DNA of 9,089 nucleotides. Source: Desulfoprunum sp. (GTDB lineage Bacteria; Desulfobacterota; Desulfobulbia; Desulfobulbales; Desulfocapsaceae). Numbering within the stretch: the first letter of the stretch is position 1; the number at the start of each line of letters is the position of its first letter. Positions 1-7,564 of this stretch are shown one piece after another. The stretch lies in contig JAUYSF010000343.1 of NCBI GenBank assembly GCA_030696435.1, positions 1 to 9,089 on the forward strand. The letters are read 5' to 3'. Both the position numbers and the translations under genes were made by a program. The notes below the pieces were generated by a model that searched no databases, was not told where the DNA came from, and worked only from the letters and a program-made list of their open reading frames with translations.

Positions 1-154
1 ATGAAACAGCAATAAACCACTACGGCGCAACACGGTTGCCGATTTGACGCTATCAGTCGATTTATCTAATACGAAGCCTGAAATATGGCAACTGTCAATG
101 AGGAAAATCAGGGGACAATCGATAAAAATGGGTGCAGCCAGGGCCTTTCTCCCC

Positions 155-922
155 TCAGCGGCGATGGAAGTAGTCCTGCACAAAGAGGATATGCTCTCGC
201 ATGGCATCATGGGCCTTTTCCGGCTGACGATTCTTGATGTGGTCCAGCACCGTCTTGTGGTGGGTCAGGACAGCCAGGAGAGCATCACGATTCTCATACA
301 TATGGGTGAGATTTTTTTTAATGCCGAGAAAGAGAAAATCATAGAAATTGCGCATGAGATGGATCAGCACAGGATTCTTGGTGGCAAAGATCACAGCCAT
401 GTGGAAGGCCGCGTCTGATTCCGAACCGATCTTTTCGGTGGCGGACATATCGGACTCCATCTCGGCCAGACTCTTCTCCATAGCCAGAAGATCGCTGTCA
501 TTGGCACGCTTGGCGGCTAGGTAGGCGGCGTTGCATTCCAGCCCCATGCGCACCTCCAGCAAGTCGTCCAGCGTGGCATCTTCGGTGGCCATGGCCATAG
601 CCAAGGCGTTACCGCGATGCCCCTCAGGCGAGCTGACGAAGGTTCCCTGCCCCTGCCGGTGCTCAAGCAGACCCAGGGTCACCAGTTTATTGATGGCATT
701 GCGTACTGAAGTGCGGCTGACAGCCATGGAAATTGACAGTTCCCGTTCGGGCGGGATCTGCTGACCCGGCTTGAACGCTCCCTTGTAGATGAGTTCACGG
801 ATCTGCTCAAAAACCTGATCTGAGATGCGTTTGGGTTTTATCGGCTTGAGTTTCATGGCATGAAAGGAGAAAGGAGATTCGGAATCCATTATCCGTATCT
901 CATGATGGGGTATGGACCTCAC
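155..922 (-). CDS. FadR/GntR-family transcriptional regulator (FCD domain)
   Basis: This is a DNA-binding repressor or activator that probably senses an organic acid or acyl metabolite. A GntR winged helix-turn-helix spans about residues 32-97, with the signature around PPERELSISMAVSRTSVRNA and a wing ending in GQGTFV. An all-helical FCD ligand domain covers about 115-250. Asp170, His174, His222 and His244 sit in the DxxxH...H...H pattern of metal-binding FCD proteins. The length of 255 aa fits the PdhR/LldR-like group. The start is uncertain. GTG at 922 has GGAGAG nine bases upstream. ATG at 889 has only a weak site. ATG at 856 gives the usual family N-terminus (MKLKPIKPKRIS) but has no visible ribosome site. 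The gene is divergent from the acyl-CoA synthetase operon, so regulating that operon and itself is the natural inference. The ligand is unknown. Confidence 0.9.
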   Translation of the reverse strand: MRSIPHHEIRIMDSESPFSFHAMKLKPIKPKRISDQVFEQIRELIYKGAFKPGQQIPPERELSISMAVSRTSVRNAINKLVTLGLLEHRQGQGTFVSSPEGHRGNALAMAMATEDATLDDLLEVRMGLECNAAYLAAKRANDSDLLAMEKSLAEMESDMSATEKIGSESDAAFHMAVIFATKNPVLIHLMRNFYDFLFLGIKKNLTHMYENRDALLAVLTHHKTVLDHIKNRQPEKAHDAMREHILFVQDYFHRR

Positions 923-963
923 CGGGAAGCACTCTCCGGGAAGAGGTCATTCATAAGTTCAGA

Positions 964-980
964 TATCAGAAAAACTGATA
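964..980. promoter_or_regulatory. Perfect inverted repeat TATCAG-N5-CTGATA, candidate operator near the regulator gene
   Basis: Two perfect 6-bp arms flank an AAAAA centre, giving a 17-bp dyad typical in size for a dimeric helix-turn-helix protein. It lies about 40 bp upstream of the GTG start of the divergent GntR-family gene. On the minus strand it overlaps a weak promoter-like pair (TTGGCT, 17 bp, TGATAT). Binding here would fit autoregulation. The site is seen directly; the protein that binds it is inferred. Confidence 0.4.
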
Positions 981-989
981 AAACTAGCC

Positions 990-1014
990 AAGGTTACAGG
1001 AATTTCCTAACCTT
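990..1014. promoter_or_regulatory. Inverted repeat AAGGTTA-N11-TAACCTT with nested AGGAA-T-TTCCT dyad, candidate operator
   Basis: Seven-base perfect arms enclose an 11-base centre. Inside lies a second perfect dyad (AGGAA T TTCCT), offset from the outer one by about a base. The site is in the middle of the divergent intergenic region. No T-run follows it and no gene ends nearby, so a terminator is unlikely and a regulator-binding site is the better reading. Confidence 0.4.
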
Positions 1015-1069
1015 TGCAACGCAAAATCATTTACCCATCAGCCTCTTTTGCCGCTCAGATTATCTCCGC

Positions 1070-1082
1070 CGGTAAATTACCG
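1070..1082. promoter_or_regulatory. Perfect 13-bp palindrome CGGTAAATTACCG, candidate operator upstream of the acyl-CoA synthetase promoter
   Basis: The site is fully symmetric around a central A. It contains GGT-N5-ACC, which recalls the GT...AC half-sites of FadR-subfamily GntR operators, although the spacing differs from the usual three bases. It ends 8 bp before the proposed -35 box of the synthetase operon, where a bound regulator could affect polymerase. Assignment to the neighbouring GntR protein is inference. Confidence 0.4.
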
Positions 1083-1090
1083 ACAGGCGC

Positions 1091-1117
1091 TTGCCAGTCG
1101 GCTAGACATGATATAAA
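1091..1117 (+). promoter_or_regulatory. Candidate sigma70 promoter for the acyl-CoA synthetase operon
   Basis: TTGCCA (1091-1096) matches the -35 consensus at five of six positions apart from the fourth base. TATAAA (1112-1117) matches the -10 box at five of six. The spacer is 15 bp, shorter than ideal; TAAACT at 1114-1119 would give 17 bp with a weaker box. Transcription would begin near 1124, leaving a leader of about 80 nt. The leader contains a small inverted repeat GGCAA/TTGCC (1146-1162) of unknown meaning. Confidence 0.4.
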
Positions 1118-1206
1118 CTGTTCCTGCACGATTTGCAAAAGCGCAGGCAACTGGCGATTGCCATCCCACAACATCATCAGCACGGCATAAGAGGATCAAT
1201 ATCATC

Positions 1207-3318
1207 ATGCTAGAACATCTCTTTTTCCCGGAAAAAGTTGCCGTCATTGGCGCCTCCAGACAACCGGGCAAAGTAGGCCATGACATTCTCGCCAACCTGG
1301 TCAAGGGCGGTTTTACCGGCGAGATCATCCCCATCAACCCCTCAGGCGGCACACTCTTTGATCTGAAGGTCTATCCGAGTCTTAGGGAATACCCCGGAAC
1401 CGTCGACCAAGCTATCGTGGCGGTGCCCAAACCCCATGTCATGGCCTCAGTCAAGGATGCCCTGGCCAAAGGGGCCAAGAGTGTTATCATGATTACCGCA
1501 GGCTTCAAGGAAACCGGCGAAGAAGGCGCACTGCTCGAAAAAGAACTGAAGGATCTCTGCAAACGCAACGGCGCCCGCCTGGTCGGCCCGAACTGCCTTG
1601 GCCTGCTCAACACCAAGAACCACCTCAACAGTTCCTTCGCCGGCTCCCTGCCCAAGGCCGGAAAGATCGGCATATTCTCCCAGTCAGGGGCACTCTGCAC
1701 CTCGATCCTCGACCTGGCCGAAGGCCGCAATCTCGGCCTTTCCAAGCTGATCAGCATCGGCAACAAAGCCGACATCAACGAAGATGATTTGCTGGCCTAT
1801 TTCGCCCAAGATCCGGATACCGACGTGGTCATCGGCTACCTGGAGAACATCGTGGCCGGCGACAGCTTCATCAAAATTGCCACCGACACCTGCTCCGTCA
1901 AACCGGTAGTTATCCTCAAATCCGGGACCAGCCAGGCCGGCCAGAAAGCTGCCGCCAGCCATACCGGCGTCCTGGCCGGGGCCGATACCGCCTACGGGGC
2001 GGCCTTCAAACGCTCTGGCATCATTAGGGCCGACACATTCGAAAACCTCTTTGACTACGCCACCGCCCTGTCCATGCAACCGCTGCCCAAAGGTGATCGG
2101 GTTCTCATCATCACCAACGCCGGTGGCCCGGGTACCATGGCCGCCGACGCGGTTGAACACTCCGGCATGACCGTGGCTGAGCTGGAAACCAACACCGCAA
2201 CCTCGCTGCGTGACAAGCTTCCGGCGGCAGCGAGTGTTGGCAACACCGTCGATGTGCTCGGCGACGCCCCGCCCGAGAGATATGCCGATGCCCTGATCGC
2301 CGCCCAGAGCGACCCATCGGTCGATGCCATTATCGTCATCCTCACCCCCCAGGCCATGACCGATGCCAAAGAGACGGCTCGGATCATCGCCCGCTCGATT
2401 GACGGCAGCAAACCGGTGCTGGCCTCGTTTATGGGCGGCAAGGAGGTTCTACCGGGCCGCCAAGAACTCACAGCCGCGGGTCTCCCCGATTACGAGTCTC
2501 CCGAACGGGCCGTGGCCGCCCTGAAGGTCATGTACCAGTATGCCACCTGGAAAAACCGACCACCCCGTATAGTCACCCGTTTTCGGGTCAACAGGAGAAG
2601 GGCCACCCGTATCATCAGCCGCAATATTGCCAACGGCATCTTCCAACTCAACGAGAGCAAGGCCAAGAAGATTCTTGATGCCTACGGCTTCAATGTCCCG
2701 CCCGGCCGCCTCATCACCACCGCCGAGGAGGCCATGGAATACGCCAAAAGCATTGGCTTCCCGGTGGCCATGAAGATTGTCTCTCAGGATATCATCCATA
2801 AGAGTGACATGGGCGGCGTCAAGCTCCACCTGACAACCGTTCAGCAGGTGCGCGACGCCTATGACCTGATGATGATGCGCATCCTCCAGCAGGTCCCGAA
2901 TGCCAGAATTGAAGGAGTCTATCTGGAAAAGATGGCAGATCCCGGGCTTGAGATCATCCTCGGCATGACCCGCGACCCGCAGTTTGGGCCAATGCTGATG
3001 TTTGGCCTCGGCGGTATCTTTGTCGAGGTGATGAAGGATGTCACCTTTCATCTTGCCCCGATCACCCAGGATGAGGCCATCCAGATGCTCAAATCGACCC
3101 GGTCTTATGGTATCCTTGAGGGAAAACGGGGCCACAAAGGGGTTGATATTCCAACCATCGCCACGGGACTGCAGCGTATCAGCCAGCTGACTACCGACTT
3201 CCCGCAGATACTCGAACTCGACATCAACCCCTTCATTGTTGGTGATTTCGGTACCGATCCCGTCGTCGCCGATGCCAGAATAACCCTGGCATCGCCTGAT
3301 GAAAACAAACGGAGTTGA
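1207..3318 (+). CDS. ADP-forming acetate/acyl-CoA synthetase, fused alpha-beta subunits
   Basis: The enzyme interconverts acyl-CoA + ADP + Pi and acid + ATP + CoA in the cytoplasm, conserving energy during acetate formation or activating acetate. Domain order is CoA-binding Rossmann (about 5-130, VAVIGAS at 11-17), succinyl-CoA ligase-like (about 150-290), a linking ligase domain (about 295-450) and ATP-grasp (about 480-695). His252 in SHTG is the expected phosphohistidine. Glu213 in YLE lies 39 residues before it, where a second catalytic residue is expected. His531 in HKSDMGGV is the beta-domain histidine. The length of 703 aa is normal for fused enzymes. Unlike Pat, no acetyltransferase domain is attached and the catalytic histidine is kept, so it should be active. 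The ATG has GAGG (1191-1194) twelve bases upstream, and the product begins in the canonical way (LFFPEKVAVIGAS). It is first in the plus-strand operon. Substrate choice among acetate, propionate and branched acids cannot be read from sequence. Confidence 0.92.
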   Translation: MLEHLFFPEKVAVIGASRQPGKVGHDILANLVKGGFTGEIIPINPSGGTLFDLKVYPSLREYPGTVDQAIVAVPKPHVMASVKDALAKGAKSVIMITAGFKETGEEGALLEKELKDLCKRNGARLVGPNCLGLLNTKNHLNSSFAGSLPKAGKIGIFSQSGALCTSILDLAEGRNLGLSKLISIGNKADINEDDLLAYFAQDPDTDVVIGYLENIVAGDSFIKIATDTCSVKPVVILKSGTSQAGQKAAASHTGVLAGADTAYGAAFKRSGIIRADTFENLFDYATALSMQPLPKGDRVLIITNAGGPGTMAADAVEHSGMTVAELETNTATSLRDKLPAAASVGNTVDVLGDAPPERYADALIAAQSDPSVDAIIVILTPQAMTDAKETARIIARSIDGSKPVLASFMGGKEVLPGRQELTAAGLPDYESPERAVAALKVMYQYATWKNRPPRIVTRFRVNRRRATRIISRNIANGIFQLNESKAKKILDAYGFNVPPGRLITTAEEAMEYAKSIGFPVAMKIVSQDIIHKSDMGGVKLHLTTVQQVRDAYDLMMMRILQQVPNARIEGVYLEKMADPGLEIILGMTRDPQFGPMLMFGLGGIFVEVMKDVTFHLAPITQDEAIQMLKSTRSYGILEGKRGHKGVDIPTIATGLQRISQLTTDFPQILELDINPFIVGDFGTDPVVADARITLASPDENKRS

Positions 3319-3377
3319 TTTGCCAAGGATGATGACCTTCCCGACACACCAAACCTCTTCCTTTAAGGTACACAGAT

Positions 3378-5258
3378 ATGGAGTTTGACAGCAACTGGCA
3401 GGAACACTACGCGCGCATGGTGAGCCCCGCGAAAAAAGCCCTCAAACAGGTCCGCTCAGGCCAGAGGGTGTTCATCGGCACCGGCTGTGGCGAACCGACG
3501 GAACTGGTCAAGGCCCTGACCGAGAGGGCAGGAGAACTCTCGGATGTGGAGATTGTTCAGCTCTTTACTAAAGGGGACGCCGCCTATGCCCAGCGAAAAT
3601 ACGCCGACTGTTTTCGGCTGAATTCCTTTTTTATCGGCCAGAACGTGCGGGATATGATCCAGGAAGGCCTGGGAAGCTACACCCCTATCCTCCTCTCGAA
3701 CATCCCCCACCTCTTCAATTCCGGTCTGCTGCCGATCGACGTGGCCCTGATTCAGACCACCCCACCCAATAAACACGGCAAGGTGAGCCTCGGTATCTCC
3801 GTCGATATCGTCAAGAGTGCAGTGGAGAACGCCTCTTTGATCATCGCCCAGGTCAACCCGCAGATGCCCTGGACCCTTGGCGACAGCGTCATCGATATTT
3901 ATGACATCGATATCCTGGTGCCGGCCGATGTGCCATTGATCGAGCGGGAAGACGAACCGATGCACGAGATCAGCCGGATGATCGGCCGCAATATCGCCAC
4001 ACTGGTACCGAACGGGGCGACCATCCAGTTTGGTCTCGGCCGGATGCAGGGACTCGGCCGCATCCCCCATGCCACCATGGAATTTCTCCATGATAAGAAA
4101 GACCTCGGCATCCACAGCGAGATGATCACCGATTCGATCCTTGAGCTCATCCGCTCAGGGGCAGTCAACGGTTCGCGCAAATCCAGCGATCGCGGCAGGA
4201 TCGTCGCCAGTTTCTGCATGGGCACCAAGGAACTCTACGATGCCGTCAACGACAACCCGCTCTTCTGTTTCCGGCCCACTGAATATGTCAATGACTCAAA
4301 CATCATCAGCCAGCAAAGCAAGATGGTGGCCATCAATATGGGCCAGGAAATCGACCTGACCGGCCAGATCTGCTCCGACTCCCAGGCCGGTATGCTCTAC
4401 TCCGGCATCGGCGGCCTCGTCGACTTCAATCGAGGCGCCACCCGCTGCAAAGACGGCAAGAGCATCGTCGCCATCCCCTCGACCAACCGGGAAGGGACCC
4501 GTTCCAATATCATGGCCAGGCTCAGCCTGGGCTCCGGGGTCTCCATCACCCGCGGTGCCGTGTCCTATGTGGTCACGGAATACGGGGTGGCCTATCTCTA
4601 CGGCAAGAGTATTCAGAATCGGGTTATGGCCCTGATTGCCATCGCCCATCCCAATTTCCGGGAACAGCTGTTCCGGGATGCCATCGAGGCCCACTATATC
4701 AGGCCGGATATGGCCCGGATTGGTGACAAACTCGTGTTGCCGACCGATGAGACCATGCGTACCTCACTACTCCTCGAAGACGGCACACAGCTGACTATCC
4801 GCTCAATCCAGCCAACCGACGAACCAAGCATGCGCGACCTGGTCTATGCCTTGTCCCGTGAGACCATCTACTACCGTTTCATGAGCAGCCAGGTGAGCTT
4901 TTCCCATAAGCAGATCCAGGATTTTGTCTATGTCGATCATCGCAAAGATGTGGCCATTGTCGGAACAGTCCCCGAATCCCATGGCGAAGACATCATCGCA
5001 GTCGGAAGATACTACCTTGATGAAAAGACCAACCGGGCGGAGGTGGCCTTTATCGTCCGCGATGACTGGCAGGGCAAACGCATCGGCTCCTTCCTCTTCA
5101 AGCATCTCACCGAGCTGGCCAAACGCAACGGCATTGCCGGTTTTACCGCCGAGGTCCTGCGCGACAACCAACGCATGCAGACGATCTTCAATCACTCGGG
5201 CCATAAGATCCAGACCCGCCTGGAAGAGGGTGTCTACAGCTTTGTTATTGATTTCTGA
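3378..5258 (+). CDS. Bifunctional acetyl-CoA hydrolase/CoA-transferase with C-terminal Pat-like GNAT acetyltransferase
   Basis: Residues 1 to about 455 form a class I acetyl-CoA hydrolase/4-hydroxybutyrate-type CoA-transferase. It has a GTGCGEP turn near 34-40, GIHSEM with the probable catalytic Glu248, and the glycine-rich YSGIGGLVDF (341-350) of the CoA/oxyanion loop. Residues about 465-626 form a GNAT domain. It opens with DGTQLTIRSIQPTDEP and YYRF, as in the acetyltransferase part of Pat, and carries the acetyl-CoA loop QGKRIG (565-570). The first half moves CoA between acyl groups or hydrolyses acetyl-CoA. The second half probably acetylates protein lysines, perhaps the neighbouring synthetase, which is inference. 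AAGG (3365-3368) lies nine bases before the ATG. The gap to the upstream gene is 59 bp with no terminator, so co-transcription is likely. Fusions of this kind are known in anaerobic proteobacteria. The split into two separate roles is secure; the substrates are not. Confidence 0.9.
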   Translation: MEFDSNWQEHYARMVSPAKKALKQVRSGQRVFIGTGCGEPTELVKALTERAGELSDVEIVQLFTKGDAAYAQRKYADCFRLNSFFIGQNVRDMIQEGLGSYTPILLSNIPHLFNSGLLPIDVALIQTTPPNKHGKVSLGISVDIVKSAVENASLIIAQVNPQMPWTLGDSVIDIYDIDILVPADVPLIEREDEPMHEISRMIGRNIATLVPNGATIQFGLGRMQGLGRIPHATMEFLHDKKDLGIHSEMITDSILELIRSGAVNGSRKSSDRGRIVASFCMGTKELYDAVNDNPLFCFRPTEYVNDSNIISQQSKMVAINMGQEIDLTGQICSDSQAGMLYSGIGGLVDFNRGATRCKDGKSIVAIPSTNREGTRSNIMARLSLGSGVSITRGAVSYVVTEYGVAYLYGKSIQNRVMALIAIAHPNFREQLFRDAIEAHYIRPDMARIGDKLVLPTDETMRTSLLLEDGTQLTIRSIQPTDEPSMRDLVYALSRETIYYRFMSSQVSFSHKQIQDFVYVDHRKDVAIVGTVPESHGEDIIAVGRYYLDEKTNRAEVAFIVRDDWQGKRIGSFLFKHLTELAKRNGIAGFTAEVLRDNQRMQTIFNHSGHKIQTRLEEGVYSFVIDF

Positions 5259-5270
5259 TCCCGAAAGACC

Positions 5271-5280
5271 GGCAGCTGCC
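5271..5280. repeat. 10-bp perfect palindrome GGCAGCTGCC in the transferase-cimA gap
   Basis: The palindrome sits 12 bp after the transferase stop codon. It has no loop bases and no downstream T-run, so it is a poor intrinsic terminator. An AT-rich stretch (about 5297-5320) follows and could hold an additional promoter for cimA, but I see no convincing -35/-10 pair. Confidence 0.25.
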
Positions 5281-5343
5281 ATCCTGTCGACTGATGTACA
5301 TTTAAACTGAATACTTTTAACAACCCAATACAAGGAAGAGAGA

Positions 5344-6954
5344 ATGGGGAGACACATAGAAATCTACGATACGACCTTGCGTGACGGTACCCAGGCCGAA
5401 AATTTCAATCTCTCGGTCGAGGACAAGGTTCGCATCACCCACGCCCTTGATAAACTGGGAGTCGATTTCATTGAGGGTGGCTGGCCCGGCTCAAATCCCG
5501 TTTCCGTCGAATATTTTCAGAAGATGCAAGGGGTGCACCTAAAACACGCCAAACTTTCAGCCTTTGGTTCAACCCGCCATTTTAAAAACAAGGCAGCCAA
5601 AGACGCCAATCTCCTGGCCCTCCTCGATGCCCGGACACCGGCGATTACCATCTTCGGCAAGAGCTGGGACGTCCATGTCCGGGATGCCCTGCATCTCGAA
5701 CTTGAGGACAATCTGCTCATCATCGAGGATTCTCTAGCCTTCCTGCGTCCACGCGTCGAACATCTGCTCTATGATGCCGAGCACTTCTTTGACGGCTTCA
5801 AGGACAACCCGGAATACGCCCTGGCCACACTCGGCAGAGCGGTTGCCGGCGGCGCCGAGACCCTGATTCTCTGCGATACCAACGGCGGCACCCTGCCCCA
5901 GGAGCTGCTGCCCATCATCGAGCGGGTGCAGCAGTATTGCGCAGGCCTTGAGAAAAAGGTCAAACTCGGCATTCATGCCCACAACGATTCCGAGACGGCC
6001 GTGGCCAACTCTCTGCTCGCCATCTCGTACGGCATTGATCAGGTCCAGGGTACCATCAATGGCTTTGGCGAACGCTGTGGTAATGCCAATCTTACCTCGA
6101 TCATCCCGGCCCTGGTCTTCAAGATGGGTCTGGCCTGCGAGGTGCGCAAGCACATTGACCGGTTGTACAGCGCCTCTCGTTTAGTCAACGAACTGGCTAA
6201 TCTGCCCCACTACCGCTTCCAGCCCTATGTCGGTGAATCGGCCTTCGCCCATAAAGGCGGTATCCACGTCAGCGCCGTTAAGCGCAACCCGTTGACGTAC
6301 GAGCATATCGAACCGGACAAGGTCGGCAATATCCGCCGCATCCTCATCTCCGATCAATCCGGTCGGGCCAATGTCCTGCACAAGGCCAAACAGTGGGGTC
6401 TCAAACTCAGTGCCTCCGATCCCCTGCTCTCCTCGATCATCAACGAATTGAAAGAACTGGAAAACCAGGGCTATCAGTACGAGGGGGCGGAGGCCAGTTT
6501 CGAGTTGCTGATGCGCCGGGCGCTCGGCCTGCAGCGCAACTACTTCAAGTTCGAGAGCTTCCGGGTGATGAACCATAAATACCGGATGGACAAACCGCCG
6601 CTCACCGAGGCCACAATCCGCCTCTTTGTCGGCGGCGACGAAGTACATACCGCATCTCTGGGTGACGGCCCGGTCAACGCCCTCGACTGCGCCATAAGAA
6701 AGGCCCTGATCCGTTTCTATCCCTGTCTCCAGGAGATGGAACTGGTCGACTATAAAGTCAGGGTCCTCTCTGGCGAGCACGGTACCGAGGCCAAGGTTCG
6801 GGTCCTCATCGAGAGCCGGGACAAGCTCTGCAGCTGGGGGACGGTCGGGGTCTCGGTGAATATCCTGGAGGCCAGTTGGCAGGCCCTGGTGGACAGCATC
6901 AACTATAAACTGATGAAGGAAGATAACAAAAATAGGGGCTCAGAGAATGGCTGA
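5344..6954 (+). CDS. cimA: (R)-citramalate synthase
   Basis: The enzyme condenses acetyl-CoA with pyruvate to (R)-citramalate, the first step of the threonine-independent route to 2-oxobutyrate and isoleucine. The DRE-TIM barrel covers about residues 1-310. It has DTTLRDGTQ (9-17, with Arg13 and Asp14 catalytic), metal-binding HAHND (211-215), GFGERCGN (240-247) and HKGGIHV (303-309). A LeuA-type regulatory dimer domain lies at about 390-525, so feedback inhibition by isoleucine is likely. The length of 536 aa and the early FNLSVEDKVRI and FIEGGWPGSNP motifs fit the longer citramalate synthase family better than 2-isopropylmalate or homocitrate synthase, although substrate identity rests on family resemblance. 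AAGGA (5332-5336) is seven bases before the ATG. The gene overlaps the next one by 8 bp, suggesting translational coupling. Confidence 0.92.
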   Translation: MGRHIEIYDTTLRDGTQAENFNLSVEDKVRITHALDKLGVDFIEGGWPGSNPVSVEYFQKMQGVHLKHAKLSAFGSTRHFKNKAAKDANLLALLDARTPAITIFGKSWDVHVRDALHLELEDNLLIIEDSLAFLRPRVEHLLYDAEHFFDGFKDNPEYALATLGRAVAGGAETLILCDTNGGTLPQELLPIIERVQQYCAGLEKKVKLGIHAHNDSETAVANSLLAISYGIDQVQGTINGFGERCGNANLTSIIPALVFKMGLACEVRKHIDRLYSASRLVNELANLPHYRFQPYVGESAFAHKGGIHVSAVKRNPLTYEHIEPDKVGNIRRILISDQSGRANVLHKAKQWGLKLSASDPLLSSIINELKELENQGYQYEGAEASFELLMRRALGLQRNYFKFESFRVMNHKYRMDKPPLTEATIRLFVGGDEVHTASLGDGPVNALDCAIRKALIRFYPCLQEMELVDYKVRVLSGEHGTEAKVRVLIESRDKLCSWGTVGVSVNILEASWQALVDSINYKLMKEDNKNRGSENG

Positions 6955-7564
6955 CACAATACGACTGGGTATCAGCTCCTGCCTGCTCGGTAATCTGGTG
7001 CGCTACGACGGCGGCCATCAGCACGACCGCTACCTCACCGATATTCTCGGGCCATATGTGGAATATATTGCGGTTTGCCCCGAGGTCGAGTGCGGTCTCG
7101 GCATCCCGCGCGAGGCCCTGCATCTGGTCGGCGATCCGGAAGCGCCGAGGCTTGTTACGACCAAAAGCGCTATCGATCATACCGAGAGGATGCGATCCTG
7201 GGCTGTTGAGCATTTGCAGAGGCTGGCGCAAGAGGATCTGGACGGCTTCATCTTCAAGAAGGGCTCACCGAGCAGTGGCATGGAACGGGTCAAGGTCTAC
7301 ACCGACCAGAGCATGCCACGCAAGATCGGGGCAGGCATCTTCGCCAGGACCTTCATGGAGCGCTTTCCCTCACTGCCGGTGGAAGAGGACGACCGCCTGT
7401 ACGATCCAGGCCTCAGGCATCAGGCATCAGGAATATCCCGCTTTATCCTGAGGAAATCATCGAGATTGTCAAAGAAAATATCGACAAGCGCTGGATCAAA
7501 ATGTTGCCCCCGCTCCTCCCTGACCAGGGCAAGTATCTTCTCGATGGGCCAGGCCGCCTTGTAA
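6947..7564 (+). CDS. DUF523 (TudS/YbbK-like) protein, apparently truncated, with a non-homologous tail
   Basis: Residues 5-157 match DUF523 in the form usually joined to DUF1722 (YbgA-like): ISSCLLG (9-15), RYDGGH (19-24), VCPEVECG (43-50), SPSSGMERVKVY (107-118), GIFARTFMERFP (130-141) and LPVEE. Some DUF523 proteins are iron-sulfur thiouracil desulfidases; the role of this form is not established. Cys12, Cys44 and Cys49 are present, but the Cys of the SPSCG motif in simple DUF523 proteins is Ser110 here. After DPGLR (153-157) the expected continuation (ENFIER-like, then DUF1722) is missing. Residues 158-205 are encoded antisense to the end of the HD-GYP gene and look random (Ser, Arg and Lys rich). 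AGGGG (6934-6938) is eight bases before the ATG. The frame closes at TAA 7562-7564. The gene is either a truncated remnant or a shortened but still expressed protein. Confidence 0.75.
   Translation: MADTIRLGISSCLLGNLVRYDGGHQHDRYLTDILGPYVEYIAVCPEVECGLGIPREALHLVGDPEAPRLVTTKSAIDHTERMRSWAVEHLQRLAQEDLDGFIFKKGSPSSGMERVKVYTDQSMPRKIGAGIFARTFMERFPSLPVEEDDRLYDPGLRHQASGISRFILRKSSRLSKKISTSAGSKCCPRSSLTRASIFSMGQAAL
7414..7434. repeat. Tandem 7-bp repeat (CAGGCAT, CAGGCAT, CAGGAAT) at a convergent gene junction
   Basis: Two perfect copies and one copy with a single mismatch lie head to tail. DUF523 similarity ends at about 7417, and the HD-GYP stop codon on the other strand is 7420-7422, so the repeat marks the join almost to the base. 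A loss or gain of one 7-bp unit would shift the DUF523 tail frame while leaving the HD-GYP C-terminus unchanged. It could be the scar of a deletion or a slippage site. Confidence 0.6.

Noticed and set aside
1..15. ATGAAACAGCAATAA, a four-codon open frame at the left edge
   Set aside because: It could equally be the tail of a plus-strand gene or chance. There is too little sequence to support a feature.
101..154. Possible terminator after the GntR-family gene (T5 tract on the minus strand near 125-130)
   Set aside because: No convincing GC-rich stem precedes the T-run; only short imperfect pairings can be drawn.
44..418. Plus-strand open frame of 124 codons
   Set aside because: It lies mostly antisense to the GntR-family gene. 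It has no family similarity, and the minus-strand frame has clear helix-turn-helix and FCD motifs.
2449..3135. Long minus-strand open frame (228 codons), with similar ones at 3456-4115, 5734-6153 and 6181-6780
   Set aside because: These are antisense shadows caused by GC-biased third positions in strongly supported plus-strand enzymes. Their products show no recognisable motifs.
5271..5320. Possible terminator between the transferase gene and cimA
   Set aside because: GGCAGCTGCC has no loop and no following T-run, so an intrinsic terminator is not supported.
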